Positions 45,645 through 55,241 of a stretch of DNA of 64,000 nt are shown here, piece after piece. The notes beneath the pieces were generated by a model that was not told where the DNA came from, did not search any database, and worked only from the letters and a program-made list of their open reading frames with translations. Each line of letters starts with the position of its first letter. The first letter of the stretch is position 1. Both the position numbers and the translations under genes were made by a program. The stretch is from NCBI RefSeq assembly GCF_023898315.1, contig NC_064614.1, positions 1,052,396,432-1,052,460,431 of the forward strand, read 5' to 3'. This stretch comes from Schistocerca nitens (taxonomy: Eukaryota > Arthropoda > Insecta > Orthoptera > Acrididae).

Positions 45645-47066
45645 CACTCCTGGAAATTGAAATAAGAACACCGTGAATTCATTGTCCCAGGAAGGGGAAA
45701 CTTTATTGACACATTCCTGGGGTCAGATACATCACATGATCACACTGACAGAACCACAGGCACATAGACACAGGCAACAGAGCATGCACAATGTCGGCAC
45801 TAGTACAGTGTATGTCCACCTTTCGCAGCAATGCAGGCTGCTATTCTCCCATGGAGACGATCGTAGAGATGCTGGATGTAGTCCTGTGGAACGGCTTGCC
45901 ATGCCATTTCCACCTGGCGCCTCAGTTGGACCAGCGTTCGTGCTGGACGTGCAGACCGCGTGAGACGACGCTTCATCCAGTCCCAAACATGCTCAATGGG
46001 GGACAGATCCGGAGATCTTGCTGGCCAGGGTAGTTGACTTACACCTTCTAGAGCACGTTGGGTGGCACGGGATACATGCGGACGTGCATTGTCCTGTTGG
46101 AACAGCAGGTTCCCTTGCCGGTCTAGGAATGGTAGAACGATGGGTTCGATGACGGTTTGGATGTACCGTGCACTATTCAGTGTCCCCTCGACGATCACCA
46201 GTGGTGTACGGCCAGTGTAGGAGATCGCTCCCCACACCATGATGCCGGGTGTTGGCCCTGTGTGCCTCGGTCGTATGCAGTCCTGACTGTGGCGCTCACC
46301 TGCACGGCGCCAAACACGCATACGACCATCATTGGCACCAAGGCAGAAGCGACTCTCATCGCTGAAGACGACACGTCTCCATTCGTCCCTCCATTCACGC
46401 CTGTCGCGACACCACTGGAGGCGGGCTGCACGATGTTGGGGCGTGAGCGGAAGACGGCCTAACGGTGTGCGGGACCGTAGCCCAGCTTCATGGAGACGGT
46501 TGCGAATGGTCCTCGCCGATACCCCAGGAGCAACAGTGTCCCTAATTTGCTGGGAAGTGGCGGTGCGGTCCCCTACGGCACTGCGTAGGATCCTACGGTC
46601 TTGGCGTGCATCCGTGCGTCGCTGCGGTCCGGTCCCAGGTCGACGGGCACGTGAACCTTCCGCCGACCACTGGCGACAACATCGATGTACTGTGGAGACC
46701 TCACGCCCCACGTGTTGAGCAATTCGGCGGTACGTCCACCCGGCCTCCCGCATGCCCACTATACGCCCTCGCTCAAAGTCCGTCAACTGCACATACGGTT
46801 CACGTCCACGCTGTCGCGGCATGCTACCAGTGTTAAAGACTGCGATGGAGCTCCGTATGCCACGGCAAACTGGCTGACACTGACGGCGGCGGTGCACAAA
46901 TGCTGCGCAGCTAGCGCCATTCGACGGCCAACACCGCGGTTCCTGGTGTGTCCGCTGTGCCGTGCGTGTGATCATTGCTTGTACAGCCCTCTCGCAGTGT
47001 CCGGAGCAAGTGTGGTGGGTCTGACACACCGGTGTCAATGTGTTCTTTTTTCCATTTCCAGGAGTG
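45645..47066 (-). mobile_element. Tc1-like DNA transposon, essentially complete
   Basis: The terminal inverted repeats start CACTCCTGGAAAT on each strand and match at about 26 of the first 28 bases. Length is 1,422 bp. It is flanked by TA inside the CR1-like RT, and a SINE sits at its right tip. One long intact transposase frame runs on the minus strand. The GC-rich coding sequence contrasts with its neighbours, fitting a recent arrival. Confidence 0.95.
45800..46822 (-). CDS. Tc1-like transposase, intact open frame
   Basis: Predicted 340-residue DDE transposase that would cut the CACTCCTGG ends and reinsert at TA. I chose the ATG at 46822 (MPRQRGREP) because it precedes the first helix-turn-helix directly and gives the family's usual ~340 residues; the frame is open for another 92 codons upstream, but that part covers the leader and inverted repeat. 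Domains: paired helix-turn-helix (FERGRIVGMREAGWTYRRIA at 16-35; second around 90-112), then the catalytic part with Asp155 in FSDESRF, Asp244 in QQDNARPH and Glu277 in SPDLSPIEHVW. The second and third catalytic residues are separated by 32 residues rather than the usual 34. No stop or frameshift is seen, so it may still be functional. It is silent or active depending on a promoter I cannot see. Confidence 0.93.
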   Translation of the reverse strand: MPRQRGREPYVQLTDFERGRIVGMREAGWTYRRIAQHVGREVSTVHRCCRQWSAEGSRARRPGTGPQRRTDARQDRRILRSAVGDRTATSQQIRDTVAPGVSARTIRNRLHEAGLRSRTPLGRLPLTPQHRAARLQWCRDRREWRDEWRRVVFSDESRFCLGANDGRMRVWRRAGERHSQDCIRPRHTGPTPGIMVWGAISYTGRTPLVIVEGTLNSARYIQTVIEPIVLPFLDRQGNLLFQQDNARPHVSRATQRALEGVSQLPWPARSPDLSPIEHVWDWMKRRLTRSARPARTLVQLRRQVEMAWQAVPQDYIQHLYDRLHGRIAACIAAKGGHTLY

Positions 47067-47258
47067 GCTAAAATGGCTCTGAGCACTATGGGACTCAACT
47101 GCTGAGATCATTAGTCCCCTAGAACTTAGAACTAGTTAAACCTAACTAACCTAAGGACATCACACACATCCACGCCCGAGGCAGGATTCGAACCTGCGAC
47201 CGTAGCGGTCTCGCGGTTCCAGACTGCAGCGCCAGAACCGCGCGGCCACTTCGGCCGG
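47067..47258 (-). mobile_element. tRNA-headed SINE, head type A, inserted at the Tc1 tip
   Basis: The perfect 14-bp duplication CATTTCCAGGAGTG (47053-47066 and 47259-47272) is the outermost 14 bp of the Tc1 right inverted repeat. The SINE is thus younger than the Tc1 insertion and regenerated a second copy of the transposon tip beyond itself. Confidence 0.96.
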
Positions 47259-47274
47259 CATTTCCAGGAGTGTA

Positions 47275-47849
47275 TATAAATGACTTAGGTGACAATCTGA
47301 GCAGTTCTCTTCGGTTGCTCGGTTGCTGTAATTTACCGTCTAGTAAGGTCATCCGAAGACCGGTATCAGTTGCAAAGCGATTTAGAATAGATTGCTTTAT
47401 GGTGTGGCAGGTGGCAGTTGACGCTAAATAACGAAAAGTGTGAGGTTATCCACCTGAGTTCCAAAAGAAATCCATTGGAATTCGATTACTCGATAAATAG
47501 TACAATTCTCAAGGCTGTCAATTCAACTAAGTACCTGGGTGTTAAAATTACGAACAACTTCAGTTCGAAAGACCACATAGATAATATTGTGGGGAAGGCG
47601 AGCCAAAGGTTGCGTTTCATTGGCAGAACACTTAGAAGATGCAACAAGTCCACTAAAGAGACAGCTTACACTACACTCGTTCGTCCTCTGTTAGAATATT
47701 GCTGCGCAGTGTGGGATCCTTACCAGGTGGGACTGACGGAGGACATCGAAAGGGTGCAAAAAAGGGCAGCTCGTTTTGTATTATCACGTAATAGGGGAGA
47801 GAGTGTGGCAGATATGATACGCGAGTTGCGATGGAAGTCATTTTGTTGA
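47275..47849 (+). pseudogene. C-terminal half of the CR1-like reverse transcriptase
   Basis: Resumes with IYINDLGDNLSSSLRLL directly after the insertion. The next bases should give the (Y/F)ADD active site but read LGCCNLPSS: the two Asp codons are replaced by a short altered stretch with a frameshift. Later blocks are good: TLNNEKCEVIHLSSKRNPLE, TKYLGVKI, RFIGRTLRRC, RPLLEYCCAVWDP and a final RELRWKSFC. The loss of both aspartates kills activity. Confidence 0.85.
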
Positions 47850-48300
47850 GCCAAACCTACATAGGTAGGAATGATCATCAAAATAAAATAAGAGAAATCA
47901 GAGTTCGAACAGAAAGGTTTAGGTGTTCGTTTTTCCCGCGCGCTGTTCGGGAGTGGAATGATAGTGAGATAGTATGATTGTGGTTCGATGAACCCTCTGC
48001 CAAGCACTTAAATGTGAATTGCAGAGTAGTCGTGTAGATGTAGATGTAGAATATGTCCCAGGTAGCAACTCCAGAGAACTTTACCAAATGAGGTGGCACA
48101 ATAGTTGGCGTACTGGACTCGAATTCGAGAGGACGACTTTCAAATTTCCGTCCGGACATGAAGATTTAGGTCTGTAATGATTTCTGTTAATCACTGTATG
48201 CGGATGCTTCCTTTGCATGGGGCACAGGCAGTTTTCTGTCCCATTCTTTCGTAATCTGAGCTTAAGCTCCATCTCTAATGATGCCCATGGGACGTTAAAC

Positions 48301-48514
48301 GTCCGCAGCTCGTGGTTGTGCGGTAGCCTTCTCGCTTCCCACGCCCGGGTTCCCGGGTTCGATTCCCGGCGGGGTCAGGGATTTTCTCTGCCACGTGATG
48401 ACTGGGTGTTGTGTGCTGTCCTTAGGTTAGTTAGGTTTAAGTAGTTCTAAGTTCTATGGGACTGATGACCATAGATGTTAAGTCCCATAGTGCTCAGAGC
48501 CATATGAGCCATTT
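48301..48514 (+). mobile_element. tRNA-headed SINE, head type B
   Basis: Head CCGCAGCTCGTGGTTGTGCG with box B GGGTTCGATTCCC. The perfect 11-bp duplication GGACGTTAAAC lies at 48290-48300 and 48515-48525. The tail has an added GCCATATGAGCCATTT unit. Confidence 0.93.
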
Positions 48515-48939
48515 GGACGTTAAACTCTAGGAGTCTTCCCTTCCTTTCTGAGAACGCAACAGAACCATACGCAATAACGCAAGGTAACTCACCACTTATT
48601 CGTTACAAGAAGCAAATCATCTTCAAAAACTGTTACTTGATCAGGCAAGTAAAACCCAAGAACAGTGGCCAAAGCGGCTATAAAAACGCCATACGGTAGC
48701 GTCTTGAGCTAGTATCTGGGACCACTTATTATAAAGGAAGATTTTTTTTTTTTTTTTGTGAGTCATGAGGTTTCTGACAAGCTCCAAGAATTCCTCTCCT
48801 GTGCCAACCTCTTCATTTCAGAGTTGCACTTGCAGCCTATGTCTACAATTATCTGCTGGATGTATTCCAACCTCTGTCTTCCTCTACAGTTTGCCTTCTA
48901 CTGCTCCCTCAAGTACCATGAAAGTCTTCCCTGATGTCT

Positions 48940-49278
48940 TCACAGATGTCCTATCATCTTATCCCTTCTCCTTGCCAGTGTTTTCCACATACTCCTTTCG
49001 TCTCCGATTCTGCACAGATTATCCTCATTCATTACCTTAGCAGTCGACCTGATTTTCAACAATCGTCTGTAGCACCACATCTCAGATGCTTCGATTTTGT
49101 TTTGTTCCGCTTTTCTCACAGTCCATGTTTCACTACCATACAATTCTGTAGTGTAAACATATATTCTCAGGAATTTGTTCCTCAAATTAAGATACATGTT
49201 TGATACTAGTAGACATCTCTTGGCCATTACCATACAAAGCTGTGCTCCAAACTCGCATTCTAAGAATTTTTTTCTCAC
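48940..49278 (-). pseudogene. RTE-type LINE, C-terminal RT/thumb segment
   Basis: 112-residue frame with LRIYVYTTELYGSETWTVRK, EASEMWCYRRLLKI and RRRDKMIGHL, which are the usual end blocks of RTE-type polymerases (YG-S-E-x-W-T, then M-x-x-W-x-x-R-R-x-L-x-I). It follows the palm fragment at 49422-49865 in element order. Confidence 0.75.
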
Positions 49279-49421
49279 ATTAAGGTCTATGTATCATACT
49301 ATTAGACTTCTCTTGTCCAGGAAAGCTATCTTTGTATTTGCTACTCTGTTTTCGATGTCCTCCTTGCTCCGTCCGTAATTGCTCACTTTGCTGCCTAGGT
49401 AGCAAACTTCCATAACTTCAT

Positions 49422-49865
49422 CTACAGCCTGATCCTGATGTTAAGTTTCTCGCTGTTCTCATTTCTGCTACTTCTCATTATTTTCGTCTTTCTTCGATTT
49501 ACTCTGAATCTATTATGTGTAATCATGAGACTGTTCATTCTATTCAGAAGATCATGTGATTGTTTTTCACTTTCACTCAGGATAGCAATTCCATCAGCAA
49601 ATCGTATCATTGATATCTTTTCACATTGAATTTTAATTCCACTCCTGAAACTTTCTTTTATTTCCATCTTTGCTTCTTCGATACACAGATTGAGCAATAG
49701 GGGCGAAAGAATCCATTCCTGTCTTACGCGCTTTTTAATCCGAGCACTTCCTTCTTGGTCATCCACTCTTATCAGCCCCTGATGGCTCATGTACATATTG
49801 TATATTATCCGTCTCTCCCTATATCTTAAGCCTTTTTTCTCAGAATTTCGAACAGCTTGTACCAT
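49422..49865 (-). pseudogene. RTE-type LINE, RT palm segment with FADG
   Basis: 147-residue frame from the block before R-x-G-C/W-x-L-S-P (here RQEWILSPLLLNL) through MIRFADGIAIL to RRKTKIM. The second Asp of the FADD catalytic box is Gly (residues 89-92), so this copy is catalytically dead. Homologous to the 328-909 frame. Confidence 0.8.
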
Positions 49866-50385
49866 TTTACACTATTGAATGCTTTTAGCAGGTCGACAAA
49901 TCCTACGAACGTGTCTTAATTTTTGTTTAGTCTTGGTTCCATTATCACCCGCAAAGCCTCTCAGGTGCCCCCTTACCTTTCCTAGAGTGAAATTTATCGT
50001 CATGTAAGACATCCTGAGTTTTCTTTTCCACTCTTCTGTATACTATTCTTGTAAGTAAAATTGATGAGTGAGCTGTAAAACTGATTGCGCGATAAATCTC
50101 TCTCTTGCCAGCTATTGTAATCTTCAGAAATGTGTGGATGATATTTTTCTGTCAGTCAAATGATATGTTGCCAGACTCATAGATTCTACAAAACAACATG
50201 AATGGTTGGTTTGTTGCCACTTTCCAGAATGATTTTAGAGATTCTGATGGAATGTTATCGAACCCTTTCGTCTTATTTCGTCTTAAGTCTCTCAAAGCTC
50301 TCTAGAATTCTGATTCTAATACTGGATCCTCTATCTCTTCTAAATTGACTCCTGTTTCTTCTTCCATCACATCAGACAAATCTTC

Positions 50386-50399
50386 CCCCCCCCCCCCCC
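50386..50399 (+). repeat. C14 homopolymer inside the RTE-type LINE
   Basis: A C-run in plus orientation, giving Gly codons on the LINE strand between VERENTEGLYG and DLSDVMEEETG. It is a length-unstable tract. Confidence 0.85.
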
Positions 50400-50499
50400 A
50401 TAGAGCCCTTCAGTGTTCTCTTTCCACTTATAAGCTCTCTCTTCTACATTTAACAGCGGAATTCCCATTGTTACCAGCTTTTGCTGTCTGCTTGTTATT

Positions 50500-51690
50500 G
50501 CTCGCGTGACAACTAATATATTGATAAATGGATGAGATTAATATGTTGCTAGAAAAGAGCCCTGAAATACTTTTTAGAGATGCTGTGCTGTGACTTTCTT
50601 TGGATCACTAATTTTCAACAAAACAAAATATATTATGTTCTTATTATTCCGGATCTGGCTTTCTATAAAGGGGACATTGTTTCGTTACTGTAATCCACTA
50701 TAAAGTTCAGCATATCTATCTTACCTTACAGTTATTGATAAGGTTACTGAAAATTATTTCGTTATCAATACTGATGTTACTGTACGCAATGTTTGTTCAA
50801 CATCAAAATTTTGCAGTGGATTATTGTTAACATTAAAACACCAATAAGTACCACGACTAACACGAGAACATGAGACTATTATCAGAGAAAAAATGTTTTT
50901 ACTATAATGTTTGCCGGACCAGAACTACGCACAGCAAGATTTCTTTTATGTCATGAAGGTAAATTATCTTTTTGCACTGTTAATAATACATCATGCGCAG
51001 TCCGCGTCCACCTGTAAAACACATCATAAAATATGCTGCTCTGCCCTGCAATCCCGAAAGCTGAAAGAAATAATTTTAGTTCACTATTACCTGTACGCTT
51101 CTTTGCGGTATGATTGGTTTCATTTAATGCAGTTTAAATGCGCCGCGGCTGCGGCTCGTTCGTTCGTAGCGCAGTTCTGCACCACGAATAATATTTAAAT
51201 AGCTGAAAATGTCTTAAAAGGATGGGATAAAATACCAGGCAAGCTTATTACAAATCATAATGCAAGTTTTCACTAAGTAACTCTATTCAAAACACTTAAA
51301 CAGATTAAATTCTTACGCACCTTAATAATTCAATGCCTAATGGCGTCCTTCTCTCAACCTTGACAAAAGAATGCTACACAACCATACAATATAGCGTCAC
51401 AGGCTCTTCCTACTCACGTCACTCCAAAAAGACGACAGAGAAATTAATGCTTGGTCGCTACTATTTATACTTGGTGTGATATATTTTCATCTTTGTTTAA
51501 TATTTAATAAGTATTGTCTGTGGCGGTTTCAGTACTCACCGACACAGATATTATCTTTTGAAAAAATCGGTACATAGTCCTGTACAAGTATAAAACATGA
51601 CACATAATGGTTTATCTTTATTACATAAAGTTCACACAATCATTGTCCACGCATTTACAATCATCCAGTTAAATTATTCCTTTCTTTTTT
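50500..51690. other. AT-rich insertion within the RTE-type LINE
   Basis: LINE coding similarity stops near 50500 and resumes near 51700. The interval has no recognisable protein (frame 50911-51198 lacks motifs) and no clear terminal repeats, so the nature of the inserted sequence is unknown. Confidence 0.4.
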
Positions 51691-51949
51691 TTACCACATA
51701 TGTGTTTTGCCAGGAGACGTTACATAACCCTGCTTTTAATTTCACCTACAGTTATTTTGGCTTTCCTACATGCTGAGTCAATATTTCTGACAGTCGTTCC
51801 ATTTTTGATTTCTTCACATTTTTGTTGTAGCCATTTCGTCCTAGCTTCCCTCAACTTCCTATTTATTTCATCTCTCATCGCCTTGTATTTCTATATTCGT
51901 TAATTTCCCTGAACATTTTTGTATTTTCTTCTTTCATCGATTAACTGAA

Positions 51950-52210
51950 CTATTTCTTCTGTTGCCATGGTTTCTTCGCAGTTACCTTCTTTCTGCCTAT
52001 GTTTTCCTTTTCAACTTCAGTGACTGCGCATTTTAGAGTTATCCATTCCCCTTCAGCTGTACTGCCTACTGCACTATTCCTTATCGCTGTACTGACAGCC
52101 TTAGAGAACTTCAAGCGTACCTCGTCATTCGTTAGTACTTCCGTATCTCTTTTCTTTGCGTACTGATCCTTCGTGAGTAATCTCCTAAACTTCAACCTAT
52201 TTTTCATCAC
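51950..52210 (-). pseudogene. RTE-type LINE, linker after the endonuclease
   Basis: 86-residue frame starting KNRLKFRRLLTKDQYAK, with LKCAVTEVEKENIGRKKVTA and a terminal WQQKK. This matches the region between the APE endonuclease and RT of RTE elements (W-x-x-L-x-x-A-V-x-x-x-A-x-x-x-I-G). The endonuclease SDHN motif lies just upstream in the element as SNHN. Confidence 0.65.
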
Positions 52211-52330
52211 AACTACATTGTGATTTGAGTGTATATCTGCTCCTGCGTACGCTTTACAATCCAGTATTTGATTTCAGAACATCTTTCTGACCGTGATGTA
52301 ATCTAACTGAAATCTTCCGGTATCATACTG

Positions 52331-53322
52331 ACTTTTCCAAGTATATCTCCTGCTCTTTGGCTCTTGAAGAAAGTATCACTCGCTGAAATGTAATACAGAA
52401 GCCAATTAGTTTCTCTCCTCGCTCATTTCTTGTCCTAATCGTAATTCTCCTCTAACAGAGCCCATACAGAAACAAATACTTTATTTACTGCTGTGTAATC
52501 TAGAACAAGTATGACACTTGTAATTAATATGCGCATTTTATTTCTTATATATCAGTTGGCCGTTTATATTAAGATGCACGAGCATTAAAGGAAATTTTAC
52601 CGTGTGCTATCGAAGTGGGAGTAGACAGTTCTTCCAGGTTTTCGGTGTTATAAGGCGTCCCGAAATTTTCTGGTGGCATCGGGTTGGTACCTCTAATCCT
52701 GAGGATTTCCTTATTTCTAACATTCACCTCACATTTTGATGTTGTGATTCAAATTGTCATGTTTAATACAAATTTTGTGATGAATTAATTTGATTGCGAC
52801 AATGATATTATAAAACACTGTCAAATTTCTCTTGAACATGTAATACTTTAAAGTGTTATAAAACATCTGTTTAACTTATGAGATTTTACGAGGTTAGAAA
52901 ATTCTATTTAACTTCACTTAATTTTTTATATGTTTTTCTAAGGAAAGAAAAGAAGAGGCACAACAAAAGCTAGTCATTCGTTAGGGATCTAAAACTGCTT
53001 CCTTAAAAGCATCATATTAATGCTCATATCCTGCTTAACCGTTTTCGAAATAAATTCAGCTGTAATGTGGCAAGAAAATTGTGATTGCATTAATACAGGC
53101 CTATACGTACAATCGTTACCAATGACGTTCAGTCGATTAAGGCCCGGTCTTCCTTTCAAAATCAACCAAAACACAAGTTGTGCGTCACAGGACGTATATA
53201 ATCTGGTATATAAAAAAGGGCGTGTAAATGTACACTGTCAGTCTTCCGTTACAGTTTAATACAGTTCACAATAATTCCAATTCCCTATATAACGTATTTC
53301 ACTGTTTATGATTCATGAGTAA
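52331..53322. other. Unassigned AT-rich stretch
   Basis: No gene, RNA or repeat recognised. Confidence 0.5.

Positions 53323-53370
<48 letters not shown>
53323..53370 (+). repeat. (TA)n microsatellite, left of the 5S-derived SINE
   Basis: GG followed by about 23 AT units. It directly abuts the 5S-like head. The right flank of the SINE starts with the same GGATATAT, so the tract may be part of an expanded target duplication. Confidence 0.95.
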
Positions 53371-53373
<3 letters not shown>

Positions 53374-53693
53374 ACGGCCTTGCCGCAGTGGATACACCGG
53401 TTCCCGTGAGATCACTGAAGTTAAGCGCTGTCGGGTGTGGTCGGTGGTCGGCACTTGGATGGTTGACCATCCAGGCCGCCATACTCTGTTGCCATTTTCT
53501 GGGGTGCACTCAGCCTCGTGATGCCAATTGAGGAGCTACTCGACCGAATAGTAGCGGCTTCGGTCAAGAATACCATCATAACGACCGGGAGAGCGATGTG
53601 CTGACCTCACACCCTTCCTATCCGCATCCTCCCCTGAGGATGACACGGCGTTGAGATGGTACCGATGGGCCACTTGTGGCCTGTAGACGGAGT
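53371..53693 (+). mobile_element. 5S-rRNA-derived SINE (SINE3-type)
   Basis: Positions 53371-53494 resemble a whole 5S rRNA: GCAACGGCC start, GGATACACCGGTTCCCGT, GATCACTGAAGTTAAGCGC (box A region), CTTGGATGGTTGACC (box C region) and a CTGTTGCC end. A small internal duplication (GTCGGTGGTCGG) spoils the 5S fold. A ~200-bp non-5S body follows (GTGCACTCAGCCTCGTGATG ... CCTGAGGATGACACGG ... GACGGAGT). It is not a 5S gene: no terminator T-run, and an unrelated body is attached. Internal pol III promoter elements would drive its transcription. Confidence 0.88.

Positions 53694-53754
<61 letters not shown>
53694..53754 (+). repeat. (TA)n microsatellite, right of the 5S-derived SINE
   Basis: GG followed by about 29 AT units, probably grown from the SINE tail or target site. 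Confidence 0.95.
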
Positions 53755-53756
<2 letters not shown>

Positions 53757-53891
53757 AGATGAAATTTAACATATTGCGTCACCTCTTAGCAGCTGGCAGT
53801 GTGTGTTATCCGACACCATACCTCTGACATGAGAAGCTCTCTCTGTCTGAGCCACCCAGCCATTATCTGTACTGAAATCATATTGTTTCAT

Positions 53892-53894
<3 letters not shown>

Positions 53895-53948
<54 letters not shown>

Positions 53949-53949
53949 G
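53895..53949 (+). repeat. (GT)n microsatellite
   Basis: About 24 GT units and a GC-interrupted end. The apparent CVCV-type frames here are artefacts of the repeat. Confidence 0.95.
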
Positions 53950-54489
53950 TACGTTTTGGATCTGGAGATACTGCATGTTACACCCTTTACATAATATTTT
54001 GGATAAATTTCTTTCAACATCACTCAAAAAGTTCATGAGAAGCATGACAAAGATGGCGGTTCCGGGACTACATTCTGGTTGGCTGTTTCATTTTAATAGC
54101 TACTAAAATACAAATCTCTAAGTTGTGGAAGAGGATGGGTGGGGCAGGGGAGAGGAGGGTGAGGGGGACGGTGATGTGGTTTAAAGGAGGAAGTGGCTTC
54201 TCATACGACTGTGCGGTTACTGCCTCCTGCATGCAGGCAACCCTAAGTAGTACTGATACTTTGCTTCAGTGGTACTGACAGGTTGAATACCGCATTTAAA
54301 TTCAAAGTGCGTCAGGATTCTCATAGATATACCACTGGCTTCTATATAACAGACATCTGTATGCAAACTTCACTTAATTGGTGTTTCGTTTTTAAGGATA
54401 ACTAATACTATACAGAGTCCTAATTTCCTCAGAAAAGTTGACACAAGGCGTTTCTTGCTTTTTCATGGTTCATTTCGCCGCTACGTTAT

Positions 54490-55060
54490 TTCAGGTATGG
54501 AGAAAAGGGATTTCTTAACCTTTGTTTTGTACTGGAATACAGAGTCCCTCAAGACAGCACTTTAAGTGTGATCCTCTGATTAACAATTATACATAGCATT
54601 ATGTCCATAGTAAGGAGTCTTTTCAAACCACCTTTCTTTGTGGATGACGGTTCAGTTTTTAGTTCATCTTGCAGCTTTGCAGAAAGTACACACCAGCTAT
54701 AAATGATTATTAGATAACTGTAGCAGTGGGTGCAAAATATTGGCTATATGTTTCCAACAAAACATTCTCGTACTTCTCTTATTAGTCCAAAACGTAAAAT
54801 AAGGGTCATTACTGTAAACGATAAGAATCGGTGACATATTAGGGCCCCACACTCGACGACAAATTTTTGCGGGTGACATATTTGAGGTGCTTGGGAACTT
54901 GTTCGTTTACAGAGACGAATATTTTAATGGTTTGGCTACCAGATACTGGGAGCAGCCCTAGTCCGTCTGTTTTTTCGGCACTGACTTCGTTCTGAATGCA
55001 CGGTATATGCGTTCCGTTCCCATGGCACCTACATATCATACTATTGCTCACCCATCCACA
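54490..55060 (+). pseudogene. Possible Jockey-like LINE RT relic
   Basis: The plus-strand reading gives YRVPQDSTLSVIL (for the G-V-P-Q-G-S-x-L-S block), then KPPFFVDDGSVFSSSCSFAE, which resembles F-V-D-D-F with both active-site Asp present. Weaker blocks follow through the region. Stops and frameshifts are common. I assign it to the Jockey group from LSV and FVDD only, so the call is tentative. Confidence 0.5.
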
Positions 55061-55063
55061 GAG

Positions 55064-55241
55064 TGTAGTTTCGCTAGTTATATGACAGAAACAACGGCAT
55101 TTATATAATGAAACACTGTTTAAAACTTGTTGTTGCGAATAAATTTGCCTTATGTAGTTTCGCTAGTTATATGAGAGAAACAACGGCATTTATGTAATGA
55201 AACACTGTTTAAAACTTGTTGTTGCGAATAAATTTGTCTTA
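55064..55241 (+). repeat. 89-bp tandem duplication
   Basis: Two adjacent units beginning TGTAGTTTCGCTAGTTATAT at 55064 and 55153, differing at about three positions. The duplication is recent and has no coding sense. Confidence 0.95.

Larger units (their letters stand above)
45643..47274. other. TA-flanked composite insertion within the CR1-like RT
   Basis: TA lies at 45643-45644 and 47273-47274. Taking out everything between, plus one TA, gives CTGATCTATATAAATGAC, which encodes L-I-Y-I-N-D in the RT frame. This proves the insertion point and that the LINE was there first. Confidence 0.95.
42907..48049 (+). mobile_element. CR1-like non-LTR retrotransposon carrying a Tc1 element and a SINE
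   Basis: Order on the plus strand: SGNH-esterase-type domain, APE endonuclease, reverse transcriptase, and a 3' end with short GTAGAT-type repeats (about 48030-48049). A Tc1-like transposon plus SINE (45645-47272) splits the RT between Y and I of a LIYINDL block. The 5' end is probably truncated: the frame is already open at 42910. In-frame stops and the loss of the FADD box show it is dead. Confidence 0.88.
48741..52330 (-). mobile_element. RTE-type LINE, long but decayed copy with internal insertion
   Basis: Minus strand. A poly(A) tail appears as T-run 48742-48757. Next come a 3' region like that at 1-330, RT blocks down to 49865, earlier RT blocks to about 50450 (ALRDLRRNKTKGFDNIPSES and RIVYRRVEKKTQDV), an unrelated AT-rich stretch, then the linker (51950-52210) and the endonuclease end (HSNHNVVV, for SDHN) near 52215. 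It is the longest RTE copy here. Many stops occur and the active site is FADG. Confidence 0.75.

Noticed and set aside
45800..47098. 432-residue version of the Tc1 transposase
   Set aside because: The extra 92 N-terminal residues translate the leader, terminal repeat and SINE tail; the ATG at 46822 gives the normal family length.
53371..53494. A functional 5S rRNA gene
   Set aside because: An internal duplication spoils the fold, no T-run terminator follows, and a SINE body is attached directly.
53315..54106. Open frames of YIYI and CVCV residues
   Set aside because: They are translations of TA and GT microsatellites.
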